DNA of 5,611 bases from Clostridiales bacterium (GTDB lineage Bacteria; Bacillota; Clostridia; Christensenellales; Christensenellaceae): the NCBI GenBank assembly GCA_019420265.1, contig JAHZHM010000147.1:7708-13318 (forward strand). Reading direction: 5' to 3'. Positions 5,135 through 5,611 of this stretch are shown in pieces (position 1 is the stretch's first letter; each line of letters begins with the position of its first letter). Made by a program: the position numbers and the translations under genes. The notes under the pieces were generated by a model, which searched no databases, was not told the DNA's origin, and saw nothing but the letters and a program-made list of their open reading frames with translations.

Positions 5135-5611
5135 ATGCAGAGAAGCGAAAAAACGATGGATAAAGTTGTCGCGCTGGCGAAAAACAGAGGGTTTGTTTTC
5201 CCCGGCTCGGAAATCTACGGCGGCCTCGCCAATACATGGGATTATGGCCCGCTGGGCGTCGAGTTCAAGAACAACGTCAAAAAAGCCTGGTGGCGCAAAT
5301 TCGTCACCGAATGCCGCTATAACGTGGGCCTGGATTGCGCCATCCTGATGAACCCGGAGACTTGGGTTGCATCCGGGCATGTGGGCGGCTTCAACGATCC
5401 GCTGATGGATTGCAAGGAATGCCATGAGCGCTTCCGCGCGGATAAACTCATCGAGGATTACGTCTTTGAGCATCAGCTAGATCTGGATGTTGCCGCGATG
5501 GATAACAAGCAAATGGAAGAGTTCATCGCCGAGCATATTCCCTGCCCCACCTGCGGCAAGAACAATTTCACGCCCATCCGCAAGTTCAACCTGATGTTCA
5601 AAACCTTCCAG
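5135..5611 (+). CDS. glyS: Glycyl-tRNA synthetase, single-subunit dimeric type, 3' end cut by window
   Basis: Class II synthetase that charges tRNA-Gly with glycine; 159 residues are visible of about 460 expected. Seen: the N-terminal GlyRS signature [18 protein letters not shown] (24-41) and motif 1 region KKAWWRKFV with the following [20 protein letters not shown] (63-82). Also present are a zinc-ribbon-like insert with cysteine pairs C93/C96 and C137/C140, and FNLMFKT (151-157) at the right edge. This is the alpha2 form shared with archaea and eukaryotes, not the alpha2beta2 glyQ/glyS form, so the symbol glyS (also called glyQS or grs1) follows genome usage for the one-chain enzyme. AGGAGG at 5123-5128 lies 6 bases before the ATG. 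The glycine T-box directly upstream independently confirms the identity. No anomaly is seen in the visible part. Confidence 0.97.
   Translation, partial: MQRSEKTMDKVVALAKNRGFVFPGSEIYGGLANTWDYGPLGVEFKNNVKKAWWRKFVTECRYNVGLDCAILMNPETWVASGHVGGFNDPLMDCKECHERFRADKLIEDYVFEHQLDLDVAAMDNKQMEEFIAEHIPCPTCGKNNFTPIRKFNLMFKTFQ

Noticed and set aside
5093..5473. 126-codon minus-strand open frame
   Set aside because: Antisense to the start of glycyl-tRNA synthetase and its T-box terminator.

Overview
The window looks like a chromosomal piece of a Gram-positive anaerobe of the Clostridia (Firmicutes). The signs are two tRNA-sensing T-box leaders, strong AGGAGG-type ribosome binding sites, sigma-A promoters with exact 17-bp spacers, a LytR-CpsA-Psr cell-wall protein, a one-subunit (alpha2, archaeal/eukaryotic-type) glycyl-tRNA synthetase, and a Gly/Cys-rich micro-protein of a kind common in clostridia. 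Base composition is roughly balanced. I cannot name a genus. No mobile element, CRISPR array or tRNA/rRNA gene is visible.

Layout. Minus strand, right to left: an LCP (LytR-CpsA-Psr) gene starts at 3871 from its own promoter. It is broken by an apparent one-base frameshift near 3062-3073, and its C-terminal part continues to 2835. A small lipoprotein gene (2813-2328) follows 21 bp later. Its stop codon lies inside the -35 box of the next promoter, which drives a T-box leader (about 2296-2050). Behind the leader come an XRE-cupin regulator (2001-1444) and, 14 bp on, a medium-chain-type acyl-CoA synthetase (1429 to beyond the left edge). Plus strand: a VOC/glyoxalase-fold gene (4048-4437) ends at a bidirectional terminator shared with the convergent Gly/Cys-rich micro-gene (4744-4529, minus). 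Divergent from that is a glycine T-box leader (about 4903-5094) followed by glycyl-tRNA synthetase (5135 to beyond the right edge).

How it works together. The glycine T-box/GlyRS unit is classical: uncharged tRNA-Gly permits read-through into its own synthetase. The other T-box is the most interesting item, because it controls no synthetase, amino-acid biosynthesis enzyme or transporter in view. It controls a regulator plus a carboxylic-acid:CoA ligase. Its UGGU acceptor-binding sequence calls for a tRNA with discriminator A, and ATC (Ile) is one plausible specifier, though not a certain one. One hypothesis is that amino-acid starvation turns on salvage of a branched short-chain acid: acid to acyl-CoA, then reductive carboxylation to a 2-oxo acid, then the amino acid. 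The carboxylating enzyme is not in the window.
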